Source of the DNA: Bdellovibrio sp. SKB1291214
GTDB taxonomy: Bacteria; Bdellovibrionota; Bdellovibrionia; Bdellovibrionales; Bdellovibrionaceae
DNA: 64,000 nt
Assembly (NCBI RefSeq): GCF_002209355.2
Contig: NZ_CP106855.1
Location: forward strand, 2,356,001-2,420,000
Reading direction: 5' to 3'
The translations under genes were made by a program, and so were the position numbers. Shown one piece after another: positions 33,062 through 41,640 of the stretch (within the stretch, counting starts at the first letter, position 1; each line of letters starts with the position of its first letter). Below the pieces are notes generated by a model. That model was not told the origin of the DNA. It did no database searches and saw nothing but the letters and a program-made list of their open reading frames with translations.

Positions 33062-34672
33062 ATGAAATGGACCGCTACAATTGTCTTTAGTCTGCTGTGT
33101 GCTTTCTCAGTGCCGATGGTTGCGCAGGCGCAGATTATTTCTTGTCTGAAAATCTCCAGTCAAGAAATGGTAGCAGAAAAAGCTTCTTTGAAAAATGTGG
33201 TGAGTTCTTGCCAAGAACAAATGAAGAAGGCCCGTTGTGATCAGTGGTTTAAAGTTCATCCTCAGGCCCTAGAAAAAGCTCGCAGTTGTGATCCAATTAA
33301 GATTTGCTCAAGCCCGGGAAAAATAAAAGATTACGCGGCATCTTGTTCGGCGGGGGTGTGGAATTCTTCGGTGGATTTAGTGAAAGGTGCTATCGACTTT
33401 GTGGTGGGCAGTTCCAACATCTCTCCTGAAACCAAAGCCCGTGAAGATTTTTTCAAAGCGTGCACCACGGCTGAATGTAAACTACAGATGCTGGGTCCCT
33501 ATGCGGATTTGTTCACACCCGAAGAAATAGTAGGCAGTCCTAACACCAAGGGTTTAAACTCCCAGGATGTGGTTAATCAAGTTTACCTGAACGGGTACAG
33601 CGCAAAAACTTTGTATCGCAAACTGCAAGAAAAACTTCGCGAACGGGCTAAGGGCAAAAACTCTGCCGACGTGTTCATTGAACCCTGGTCAGGAAATCCC
33701 GCTTTACCTAAAAGAAGTGTGGATCAATTGATCGAAGAAATGATGACTGCTGCGGGGATTGAAAACACGACGTGTTTTGATCCAGAGGTGGTGTGGGAAG
33801 CACGCTGTTATGCACTGGCAACGGTTCTTGATCCCTTGGCGGCATCTGTATCACTTTTGCGAATGAAAAAGATCGCTGCATTGATGAAGATGTCTGACGA
33901 AAGGACCATGGTTAGGTCCGCAATCAAGGACGACTACATTCGTTCGAAAGTCATGAAAAGTTCATCAATTGATGCTGAAAAATTAAAAGCGGTGATGAAT
34001 CCCATTTGGGCTGATCCGAAATTAAGTTACGAACAAAAATCTCAGGCACTGTTTGATAAATATTATGAATTTAGAAGCTCTGCCATGGAGAAAGAAGTCA
34101 AAGAGTTGGCTGACAAAGTCATCGCTGATATTCAGCCAATGAAGGGTTCGGAAGCTTACTACAACATATACACGCAAAAAATGTCTGTGGGCTTGGAACT
34201 TGCGGCAGATCCCTTAAGTCGCGTCATGACAATTGCCCATGAGTTGGAACATGTGGCTCAGTATCCGTATAAAACCGGATTGATTCGTCAGTTTGCAAAC
34301 GCCCTTGAGCAAAAGCTAAAAAAATTAGAAAGACCCCACGGTGTCACATCCCGTTTGCAGGCGGAATTTGAAGCGATGAGTGCGCAGTGGGATATCATTC
34401 AGTCTGTTCCCTTGGATGTGCGCAAAAAAGCCATCGAGTCCATTCGTGCGAATAAAAAGCTCAGTAATCAGGCGAAATCCTCGGCCATTGCTGACATCGA
34501 AAAAGCCAGTTTAAGCCGCGAGGAATATTTAAAATCCGTCGCAGGGCTGCACGGATACACCTCATACAACTCGCTGCGTACCAAAAGTACGCTCATCGTA
34601 AGCGCGTTATTAGTTCAGATGTCTGTAGTTGGCGCCGAGGAAGTAAAAACTCAGTGGCAGAGCCGCAACTGA
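33062..34672 (+). CDS. Secreted putative metallopeptidase (HExxH)
   Basis: A 536-aa protein with a signal peptide (1-23, ending VAQA). Residues ~25-145 hold ten Cys and so probably several disulfides. The C-terminal part has a zincin motif H393-E-L-E-H397 in VMTIAHELEHVAQ, and a possible third ligand E437 in AEFEAMSAQW about 40 residues on, as in gluzincins. No named peptidase family was recognised. The frame is open far upstream to 32516, but only ATG 33062 gives a signal peptide. A secreted protease fits the lifestyle inferred for the host. Confidence 0.68.
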   Translation: MKWTATIVFSLLCAFSVPMVAQAQIISCLKISSQEMVAEKASLKNVVSSCQEQMKKARCDQWFKVHPQALEKARSCDPIKICSSPGKIKDYAASCSAGVWNSSVDLVKGAIDFVVGSSNISPETKAREDFFKACTTAECKLQMLGPYADLFTPEEIVGSPNTKGLNSQDVVNQVYLNGYSAKTLYRKLQEKLRERAKGKNSADVFIEPWSGNPALPKRSVDQLIEEMMTAAGIENTTCFDPEVVWEARCYALATVLDPLAASVSLLRMKKIAALMKMSDERTMVRSAIKDDYIRSKVMKSSSIDAEKLKAVMNPIWADPKLSYEQKSQALFDKYYEFRSSAMEKEVKELADKVIADIQPMKGSEAYYNIYTQKMSVGLELAADPLSRVMTIAHELEHVAQYPYKTGLIRQFANALEQKLKKLERPHGVTSRLQAEFEAMSAQWDIIQSVPLDVRKKAIESIRANKKLSNQAKSSAIADIEKASLSREEYLKSVAGLHGYTSYNSLRTKSTLIVSALLVQMSVVGAEEVKTQWQSRN

Positions 34673-34711
34673 CATTGACTTAAGATAGAATTCCGCAATA
34701 CTGACGGGGCC

Positions 34712-36799
34712 ATGGCTCTTCGTCTCGATTCTCAAATCATGTACTTAAAAGGAGTAGGCCCAAAATTGGGGGACCTGTTCGCACGTAAAGGTTTAAAGAC
34801 CTTGCGCGATCTTTTTGAGTTCTATCCGCGAGCCTTCGAAGACCAGCGTGCTGCGCGCAATATCGCAAGCCTCAGACCCGATGATATCGTGAGTATCAAG
34901 GCCACAGTCGTTTCCGTTCACGGCGTGAACATGGGACGCTCATCAAGAAAAATGTACGACGTTGTTGTGCGTGATGCCTCTGGCCAAATTCACTGCAAAT
35001 ACTTCCGTGTTCCTTATAAGGGTTATTTCGAGCGCTTCAAACCTTTTTCTGAAGTGCGCGTTGTCGGTAAGGTCACAGAATACCGTGGCCGTATTGAATT
35101 TCATCATCCCGATATTCGAGACATCGACCCCGAGGAAGAAAACCAAGATGCATTGATTCCGCTTTATACAGAGATCGAGGGCTTAGCCACAGCTAAGATT
35201 ATGAAGTTGATCCGCTTGGGCCTTCAGCAAATCGAAGAGTGGCCCGAAGAGACTTTGCCCAAATGGATGCGGGAAAAATACAATCTGAAACCGCGCAAAG
35301 ACGCGTTGATGGAGATGCATCATCCCAATCCAGCCAAAGCTCAAGAATACACTCAGTTTAAAAGTGAGGCGCAACGCCGTTTGATCTTTGAAGAGTTCTT
35401 TTGGCTCGAGCTCTTTTTAGCAGCGAAGAAAACTGGTTTTCAAAAAGAAGCAGCCCCTCTGATTCAAAATGCGGGGGAAAAATATCAAGCTTTGGAAAAG
35501 TCTCTGCCATTTCCATTAACCGGGGCACAAAAACGCGTATTTGCAGAAATCAAAGCGGATTTGGAAAAAGGTCATCCCATGCATCGCTTGGTGCAAGGGG
35601 ATGTGGGCAGTGGTAAAACTTTGGTCAGCTTTATGGCGGCAGTTTATGCAGCCGAAAGTGGATTTCAATCTTGCTTAATGGCGCCGACAGAAATTTTAGC
35701 AGAACAGCATTATAAAAACGCTGTCAAAGTATTAGAACCTCTGGGTATTCGGTTGGCCCTGTTAGTTGGTAAAACCAAAGCTGCGGAACGCCGTGAAACG
35801 TTGGCGGATCTTGAGGCGGGAAATGTTGATTTAATCATCGGTACCCACGCTTTGATCGAAGCGGATGTGAAATTTAGAAGCTTAGGTTTGGTGATCATTG
35901 ACGAACAACATCGTTTCGGTGTCGAGCAACGTGGTATTTTGAAAACCAAAGGCAATTCTCCTCATTTCCTAGTGATGACCGCCACTCCGATTCCAAGAAC
36001 ATTGGCGATGACGGTCTATGGTGATTTGGATGTTTCAATTATTGATGAAATGCCGCCAGGACGCAGCCCTATTCAAACCCGCGCGATTTTTGAAAACAAA
36101 CGCTCTCAAGCTTTGCAATTCATGCTGGAGCAGTTACAAAAGGGTCGCCAAGCCTATTTCGTTTATCCGCTCGTAGAAGAATCTGAAAAAATCGATTTGA
36201 AAAACGCCGTCGAAGAATACGAAAAGCTTAAAGTCCAATTTCCCAAAGTGACCTTCGGATTGTTGCACGGAAAAATGAAACCCGACGAAAAAGAAGCAGT
36301 GATGAATCAATTCCGTCGTCACGAAATTCAAGTTCTGGTTTCCACGACGGTTATTGAGGTCGGTGTCGACGTTCCTAATGCCAACATCATGATCATCGAG
36401 CATGCTGAGCGCTTCGGATTGTCACAGCTGCATCAGCTGCGTGGCCGTGTGGGGCGGGGAGAACACAAGTCTTTCTGTATTTTGATAATGGGCTATGCCG
36501 TTTCTGAAGAAGGAAAACTGCGCACGGAATTCATGGAAAAAACCACGGATGGATTTAAAATTTCTGAATTCGATTTAGAAATGCGTGGCCCGGGTGAATT
36601 CATGGGCACTCGACAATCTGGATTGCCGGGCTTTAAAATGGCAAACTTAGTGCGGGATATGGAATTGCTTCAGCAAGCCCGTGAAGCGGCCTTCGAAGTT
36701 CTCAGAAAAGATCCATCTTTAGTTTGGCCTGACAATCGCCCTATGAAGCAAGAGCTTCTACGGGAGCATGGTCCCGCTGCTTTGGCCTCCATCGCGTAA
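34712..36799 (+). CDS. recG: ATP-dependent DNA helicase RecG
   Basis: Remodels stalled replication forks and Holliday junctions. The 695-aa protein has the N-terminal wedge/OB domain (~60-160) and both helicase domains: Walker A VQGDVGSGKT, DEQH box (VIIDEQHRFGVEQR), MTATPIPRTLAMT, and QLRGRVGRGEHKSFC. The C-terminal motif GPGEFMGTRQSGLPGFKMANL marks RecG over other SF2 helicases. Length fits the family. ATG 34712 lies 39 nt after the HExxH gene, and no terminator was seen between them. Confidence 0.95.
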   Translation: MALRLDSQIMYLKGVGPKLGDLFARKGLKTLRDLFEFYPRAFEDQRAARNIASLRPDDIVSIKATVVSVHGVNMGRSSRKMYDVVVRDASGQIHCKYFRVPYKGYFERFKPFSEVRVVGKVTEYRGRIEFHHPDIRDIDPEEENQDALIPLYTEIEGLATAKIMKLIRLGLQQIEEWPEETLPKWMREKYNLKPRKDALMEMHHPNPAKAQEYTQFKSEAQRRLIFEEFFWLELFLAAKKTGFQKEAAPLIQNAGEKYQALEKSLPFPLTGAQKRVFAEIKADLEKGHPMHRLVQGDVGSGKTLVSFMAAVYAAESGFQSCLMAPTEILAEQHYKNAVKVLEPLGIRLALLVGKTKAAERRETLADLEAGNVDLIIGTHALIEADVKFRSLGLVIIDEQHRFGVEQRGILKTKGNSPHFLVMTATPIPRTLAMTVYGDLDVSIIDEMPPGRSPIQTRAIFENKRSQALQFMLEQLQKGRQAYFVYPLVEESEKIDLKNAVEEYEKLKVQFPKVTFGLLHGKMKPDEKEAVMNQFRRHEIQVLVSTTVIEVGVDVPNANIMIIEHAERFGLSQLHQLRGRVGRGEHKSFCILIMGYAVSEEGKLRTEFMEKTTDGFKISEFDLEMRGPGEFMGTRQSGLPGFKMANLVRDMELLQQAREAAFEVLRKDPSLVWPDNRPMKQELLREHGPAALASIA

Positions 36800-36956
36800 T
36801 TGCGTAATAATTCATCTCTGTTCGCTTAGTTATTCAGCACAATAAAGTCTCACTCGTAGAAACTGCACACGCATTAAGCGCTCGCTGCGGATTGATTTAG
36901 CAGAAAATGGTTTTTGATTCTGAGTGTTCCTTTGACGTGTTAAAAGCTCGAACCTT

Positions 36957-38150
36957 ATGCAACATGAAATACAAAAAGCGGATGATCAAAAAATCCGCAC
37001 GAACCTGTTTTCGACTTCGAACCTCATCATCAAGAAAATCCGCAAACTCGAGAAAGACCACTCCGATTTTATTTTGTGTGATCAAATGATGTATCACGAC
37101 TGGCGTAAGCTGACTTTTCGGGAAGAGCTGCAAGAAATTGAGGCACTCGAAAAACGCCAAAAAATTCTGCACACCTTTCAAATACATCTTAATTATGTCG
37201 CAGCGACTTCCAGTGTTTCTCCCAAGGAAGCTTACGCCATGCTTAAAGAAGAAGAAGGTCAGTATCAGTGCGGCGACGACACTTGGAAGTACGTCATCGA
37301 TAACTTGCGAAAAACCAGGTATGAATCAGCGACTCAAGCTTATGCTCAAGCTTTACCGGGAGTTTCGAAAAAACACGATGAGCCGGCTGAGCGCGTGGAT
37401 TTTTCCGAGATCTTTTTTAAGGATAATTCTGCCTTAAGCGGACTGAAGAGGACTGCGCGCTCGGTCTATCATTATCTTAGCGGTATTGATAATCAAAAGA
37501 TCGAACAGCATCTTGCGGTTCCAAATGCTGGATACCGTCTGTTTAAAGAAAGTTTGCAGATCACCATAAAATGCGGCGACTGGGATCTCTTAGGAAGGCT
37601 TTGGAAAAGTGCCGATGCTAGTTATCAGCAACGGTATCTTCATAATATGCCACTGCATCTAAAAAAGTTTTGGCAAAAAGTGATTTCTGAAAATGATCGA
37701 GATGATGCCGATTCGGAACTGCGCATGGTTTATAGCAAGCTCGCTCGTCTGCTTCATCCTGATCGACTTGTGGATGAAACCGTAGAATACCAACAATGGG
37801 CCTCAGTTAAATGGCAAAGAGCGCAAATCGCTTATCAAGAAGGTGACGCCGCGGCATTAAAGCGACTCGAGCTGCTGTGTTTGGCGGAGCTCGGGCAGTT
37901 GAATGACCTGACGCTGGCTGAGATCTCTCAATGTTCGGAACTTTTCCAAACAGAACTCGAGTCGTTAAAGAAAAAACTCGCTCTTTGCACTCAGCACCCT
38001 GCGTGGAAGTTTTCGAGTCGTCGCAGTTACGATTCTTTAAAGCAAAGTGAACAGGCTGAAATAAAAAAGCGCCTGATCCCGTTGCGCGCTGATGTATCAG
38101 CCATTGAAGTTTTATTGGAAGGATACTCAAGCAACAGTCCTCACAGTTAA
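36957..38150 (+). CDS. Divergent J-domain-like protein, 397 aa
   Basis: A charged, helix-rich cytoplasmic protein with no membrane segment. Near the C-terminus, ELRMVYSKLARLLHPDRLV (from ~254) looks like helix II of a J domain with the HPD triad at 267-269; a long helix follows, with a basic KWQRAQIAYQEGDAAALKRLE stretch. J domains stimulate DnaK-type ATPases. The rest (1-245) does not match DnaJ's Gly/Phe or zinc regions, so this would be a specialised co-chaperone. The start has no clear ribosome site. It follows recG by 157 nt. Confidence 0.65.
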   Translation: MQHEIQKADDQKIRTNLFSTSNLIIKKIRKLEKDHSDFILCDQMMYHDWRKLTFREELQEIEALEKRQKILHTFQIHLNYVAATSSVSPKEAYAMLKEEEGQYQCGDDTWKYVIDNLRKTRYESATQAYAQALPGVSKKHDEPAERVDFSEIFFKDNSALSGLKRTARSVYHYLSGIDNQKIEQHLAVPNAGYRLFKESLQITIKCGDWDLLGRLWKSADASYQQRYLHNMPLHLKKFWQKVISENDRDDADSELRMVYSKLARLLHPDRLVDETVEYQQWASVKWQRAQIAYQEGDAAALKRLELLCLAELGQLNDLTLAEISQCSELFQTELESLKKKLALCTQHPAWKFSSRRSYDSLKQSEQAEIKKRLIPLRADVSAIEVLLEGYSSNSPHS

Positions 38151-38217
38151 AAAAGTCTGTCCGTCCAGCGTCAAACGTCGAACTTGCTTTAGGAAAAAAA
38201 CTCCCTCATGCTTTTGT

Positions 38218-38244
38218 TAGAAGTGGCTCGGATTGCGACTTCTA
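38218..38244. promoter_or_regulatory. Inverted repeat upstream of a small secreted protein
   Basis: TAGAAGT (38218-38224) and ACTTCTA (38238-38244) are perfect inverted halves separated by 13 nt and end 22 nt before ATG 38267. They could be an operator or an mRNA hairpin. Confidence 0.3.
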
Positions 38245-38266
38245 CGTACACAAGGATGTGTTCTCA

Positions 38267-38674
38267 ATGACTCAATTTTTAATTGGCATGGCTGCCGTTT
38301 CCATTTTTATTTCAACGTCGGCATTCGCCGCGGTTCCTCAATATAAATTAAACATGCGTGTGGGCCTTAAGGGTTCTGCTCCTATTTCTATTAACACGGT
38401 TACGAAATCTGGCAAAAAAGCATATATCAGCGAATTTTCTGACGACGGACAAAACGAAACCATCGTCGAAGTGATGGCTCGCAAATCCCAACAAAACAGC
38501 AAAGCGGGATTGTATATGGATGTGACAGTGACGAAGCGTGTTCGTGGTAAGCAGAAAGTATCTGAGCGCACTCAGCTTTTCGCGCCGGAAAATCAAGAGA
38601 CAGAGTACGGTGTAGGTGCCAAAGGGAAGACTGCAGGAAATTTATCTCTTGCCGTCGTGGCGCATCAACTTTAA
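38267..38674 (+). CDS. Secreted hypothetical protein, 135 aa
   Basis: A signal peptide (1-21, ending SAFA) precedes a small beta-rich domain with alternating polar and hydrophobic strands (KLNMRVGLKGSAPISINTVTK, GLYMDVTVTKRVRGKQKV). There are no Cys. No family recognised. It lies just upstream of the subtilase gene on the same strand, so an inhibitor or partner of that protease is a thinkable but unproven role. The start could also be GTG 38258. Confidence 0.6.
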   Translation: MTQFLIGMAAVSIFISTSAFAAVPQYKLNMRVGLKGSAPISINTVTKSGKKAYISEFSDDGQNETIVEVMARKSQQNSKAGLYMDVTVTKRVRGKQKVSERTQLFAPENQETEYGVGAKGKTAGNLSLAVVAHQL

Positions 38675-38743
38675 TAAAATTTGTGAAGTTTCTTTGCTTT
38701 GGTGGGTTCAGCATGATGCAATTTTTCTCTCATGGAGGGAAAT

Positions 38744-40852
38744 ATGCAAAAATGGACTCGTCTATTTGTTACGTCAGCATTGGTAGCGTCTGCTACTAGT
38801 CCTGTTTATGCGGGAAGCTTGTTGAGATTTAACTCAGGAACAGTAAATCCTGGCTTGCAATCTCAAGCGCTTACTTTTTCAGAGAATGTCGCGAGCGATT
38901 ATATCGTTCAATTCTCAAATAAGATCACAGCGAAGGATCGCTCTGCTCTTCAGGCTCGTTTCGAAGTGTTTGGTTACCTTCCAGATGACGCCTTGGTAGT
39001 GCGTGGCACATGGGCGGACTTGAATTCATTCCGTCAATCTCACCCAGGTATTTACGCAGTAGCGAAGTATCAAGCTCAATACAAAATCAGCAATGATATC
39101 GCTCCTGTATCTGTATTTAATAAAGATCAAACTCAAAGTATTTTGATTCAACTTTTCAAAGCAGCTGACTCGAAGCAAGTTGTAGCCGCATTGAAAAATA
39201 TGAAAGCGGATCTTCAAGTTGTGAGTGGAAAATCAATCGTGGCATTGGTTCCTCGTGCACAAATTTATAACGTTGCGGGTCTTACGGGCGTGGAGCACGT
39301 TCAAGCGACTCCTGAAATCCAAACAATGGATTTCCCATTGGATCACCGCATGGATCCAGTGATTAAAGGTGCAGGCGACTATTCAGACCTGACTGGCGAT
39401 GAATCAGGAACTCAAGTCATGAAATTTGATTCGGCTTGGAAGTTGGGTCTTACGGGTAAAGGCCAAACAGTTTCTATGGCTGATACGGGTTTAGATTCTG
39501 GTAGCACAACAGCTATCGCTTCGGATTTCTCCGGCGCAGTTAAGTCTGGTTATGCTTTCGGTTTATGGGCTAAAACTTGGGAAGATCCAATGGGTCATGG
39601 AACTCACGTAGCGGGTTCAATCATGTCTCGTGGTACAGCTTCTGGTGGTCGTCTTAAAGGTGGCGCATACGATGCAATGATGGTTGCAGAAGGTATGTGG
39701 TCTCCTATGCTTAATGGTTTAAGTGTTCCTTCTAAGCTTGCAGATTTGTTTGATAAAGCAAACAATGACGGAGCTCGCGTTCACTCCAACTCTTGGGGTG
39801 CTGTGAAAAACTTCGGTGCTTACGATGCCATGGCAGTTCAAGTGGACGAGTGGATGAACAACAACCCAGACATGTTGGTTGTTTTCGCGGCTGGTAACAG
39901 CGGTGTGGATATGAACAAAGACGGTCGTATCGACGCGGGTTCTATCGGAACTCCGGGAACTGCTAAGAACGTTCTGACTGTGGGTGCTTCTAAAAATAAA
40001 ACGAAGACGGGTGGTATCCAAGTTCCAGTCAGTAAGCTTCGTGCAGCTGCTGAAGCATGGTCGGCAGAGCCTATCTTCTCTTCGATGTTGTCGGATCGTG
40101 ATGATGGTATCGCGATGTTCTCTTCACGTGGTCCAACTTTGGATGGCCGTGTGAAACCAGAAATCGTAGCTCCAGGTACAAACATCCTTTCCAACCGTTC
40201 TCACATCAAAAATGCTTCTCCGCTTTGGGGCGCATACAATGATGACTACGCTTGGTCAGGTGGTACTTCTATGGCGACTCCTCTAACTTCTGGTGCAGTG
40301 GCTGTTGCCCGCCAAATGTTGGTTGAAAAATGGGGCGTTCAAAATCCTTCAGCGGCAGCGTTGAAAGCGATGATCATGCACTCTGCGGATGACTTGTACC
40401 CAGGTCAGTTCGGTGAGATCGGTGCAGCTAAGGGCCAAGAGCTTTTGACTCGCAGACCAAACTCCGACGAGGGTTACGGTCGTGTGAACATGGATAACAT
40501 GGTTCAAATGATGAAAAACACTTTCGTTGCAGACAACCGCGATGGTTTGGCGACAAACCAAGAAGAGACTTACCAATTCAAATTGGATTCTTCCGGTAAA
40601 TTGTATGCAAACTTGGTTTGGACAGATGCTCCAGGTTCAGCGAATGCTTCTAAAGCACTAGTGAACGACCTTGATTTGGTCCTTGTTGGTCCAAATGGAA
40701 CGGTTTCTATGAATGATCACATCAACAACAACGAGATGATCGAACAAGTATTGCCTGCAGGCGACTATAAGCTGATTGTTAAAGGTGCTAACGTGCCAAA
40801 CGGTAAAAACGGTGGCCGCCAAGCCTACGCCCTTGTTTGGAGCGTTCAATAG
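38744..40852 (+). CDS. Secreted subtilisin-like serine protease (S8)
   Basis: A 702-aa exported protease. The start is ATG 38744, with GGAGG five nt upstream. A signal peptide (1-23) and a propeptide region to ~230 precede the S8 catalytic domain, with the triad D247 (MADTGLD), H285 (GHGTHVAGS) and S509 (GGTSMATP), plus the oxyanion N385 (AAGNSG). The C-terminal ~150 residues form a beta-sandwich P-like domain (NDLDLVLVGPNGTV). This fits the kp43-type subtilases. It ends before a strong terminator. A role in prey protein digestion is plausible. Confidence 0.92.
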   Translation: MQKWTRLFVTSALVASATSPVYAGSLLRFNSGTVNPGLQSQALTFSENVASDYIVQFSNKITAKDRSALQARFEVFGYLPDDALVVRGTWADLNSFRQSHPGIYAVAKYQAQYKISNDIAPVSVFNKDQTQSILIQLFKAADSKQVVAALKNMKADLQVVSGKSIVALVPRAQIYNVAGLTGVEHVQATPEIQTMDFPLDHRMDPVIKGAGDYSDLTGDESGTQVMKFDSAWKLGLTGKGQTVSMADTGLDSGSTTAIASDFSGAVKSGYAFGLWAKTWEDPMGHGTHVAGSIMSRGTASGGRLKGGAYDAMMVAEGMWSPMLNGLSVPSKLADLFDKANNDGARVHSNSWGAVKNFGAYDAMAVQVDEWMNNNPDMLVVFAAGNSGVDMNKDGRIDAGSIGTPGTAKNVLTVGASKNKTKTGGIQVPVSKLRAAAEAWSAEPIFSSMLSDRDDGIAMFSSRGPTLDGRVKPEIVAPGTNILSNRSHIKNASPLWGAYNDDYAWSGGTSMATPLTSGAVAVARQMLVEKWGVQNPSAAALKAMIMHSADDLYPGQFGEIGAAKGQELLTRRPNSDEGYGRVNMDNMVQMMKNTFVADNRDGLATNQEETYQFKLDSSGKLYANLVWTDAPGSANASKALVNDLDLVLVGPNGTVSMNDHINNNEMIEQVLPAGDYKLIVKGANVPNGKNGGRQAYALVWSVQ

Positions 40853-40903
40853 AACTGTTTAGTAATTAATCGATATTCAATTAACTAATTGAAATGATTG
40901 AGT

Positions 40904-40932
40904 AAAAGCCCCATTTTAAATGGGGCTTTTTT
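40904..40932 (+). terminator. Intrinsic terminator after the subtilase gene
   Basis: AAAAGCCCCATTT pairs with AAATGGGGCTTTT around a very short loop, followed by more T. A strong Rho-independent terminator. Confidence 0.92.
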
Positions 40933-40944
40933 CGTTGAAAAACC

Positions 40945-40961
40945 TTGGAAAACTTTTCCAA
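40945..40961. promoter_or_regulatory. Perfect palindrome upstream of carD
   Basis: TTGGAAAACTTTTCCAA is a perfect 17-bp palindrome centred on one C, about 80 nt before the carD start. Further down, TATAAGTGG is repeated twice just before the ribosome site. A regulator site is likely. Confidence 0.45.
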
Positions 40962-41042
40962 CGCTCCGCTCAGATTTGATAACTCGTGTCAAATTTGATA
41001 GAACTACCACGGTTATAAGTGGCTATAAGTGGAGGTTTCCTG

Positions 41043-41537
41043 ATGCTGACGTTCAATATCGGTGATAATGCAGTTTATCCCGGCTACGGCGTAGTTAAAG
41101 TTGTAGCTATCGAGACGAAAGAAATGCTCGGCGCTAAAATCTCGTTCTACAATATGCAATTGGTAGATACGGGCCTTAAAATCATGATCCCTACAACTAA
41201 CGTTAAATCAGCGGGTCTTCGCCCTATCATCTCTAAAGATGAAGCTGCTCGCGTTGTAAGCATTCTTAAAGAAAAAGACGTCAAAATCGACAACCAAACT
41301 TGGAACCGTCGTTACCGTGAATACATGGAAAAGATCAAAACGGGTTCTGTATTCGAAATCGCTGAAGTTTTACGCGATTTGTTCCTTTTGAAAGCTGATA
41401 AAGAGCTTTCCTTCGGCGAGCGCAAAATGCTTGATTCAGCTCGTTCCCTTTTGTTGAAAGAGCTGACTTTGGCAACTAGCGAAGCTGAATTGTTCAACGA
41501 AGAAGAGGTAAAAGCTATCTTCGGTATCACAGGTTAA
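41043..41537 (+). CDS. CarD/CdnL-family transcription regulator
   Basis: CarD proteins bind the RNA polymerase beta subunit and stabilise open promoter complexes. The 164-aa protein has the N-terminal RNAP-interacting Tudor-like domain (FNIGDNAVYPGYGVVKVVAIETKEMLG) and a helical C-terminal domain (RYREYMEKIKTGSVFEIAEVLRDLFLLKADKELSFGERKML) typical of the CarD_CdnL_TRCF family. The start is ATG 41043, with GGAGG seven nt upstream; the longer frame begins in the leader. Such proteins are often needed for rRNA expression. It ends with its own terminator. Confidence 0.92.
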   Translation: MLTFNIGDNAVYPGYGVVKVVAIETKEMLGAKISFYNMQLVDTGLKIMIPTTNVKSAGLRPIISKDEAARVVSILKEKDVKIDNQTWNRRYREYMEKIKTGSVFEIAEVLRDLFLLKADKELSFGERKMLDSARSLLLKELTLATSEAELFNEEEVKAIFGITG

Positions 41538-41593
41538 TTTGCCGGGTGTCCTGACAAATCGTCAGTGGACGAATCCAAAAATTCATATTAGTT

Positions 41594-41622
41594 TTAAGGC
41601 CTGGATTTTCCGGGCCTTTTTC
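41594..41622 (+). terminator. Intrinsic terminator between carD and gltX
   Basis: AAGGCC pairs with GGCCTT, extended by a GG/CC pair closer to the loop, and a run of five T follows. It lies 19 nt before the gltX ATG, so it may be an attenuator for read-through from carD. Confidence 0.8.
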
Positions 41623-41640
41623 ATTTTTGGAGCCGATTCG

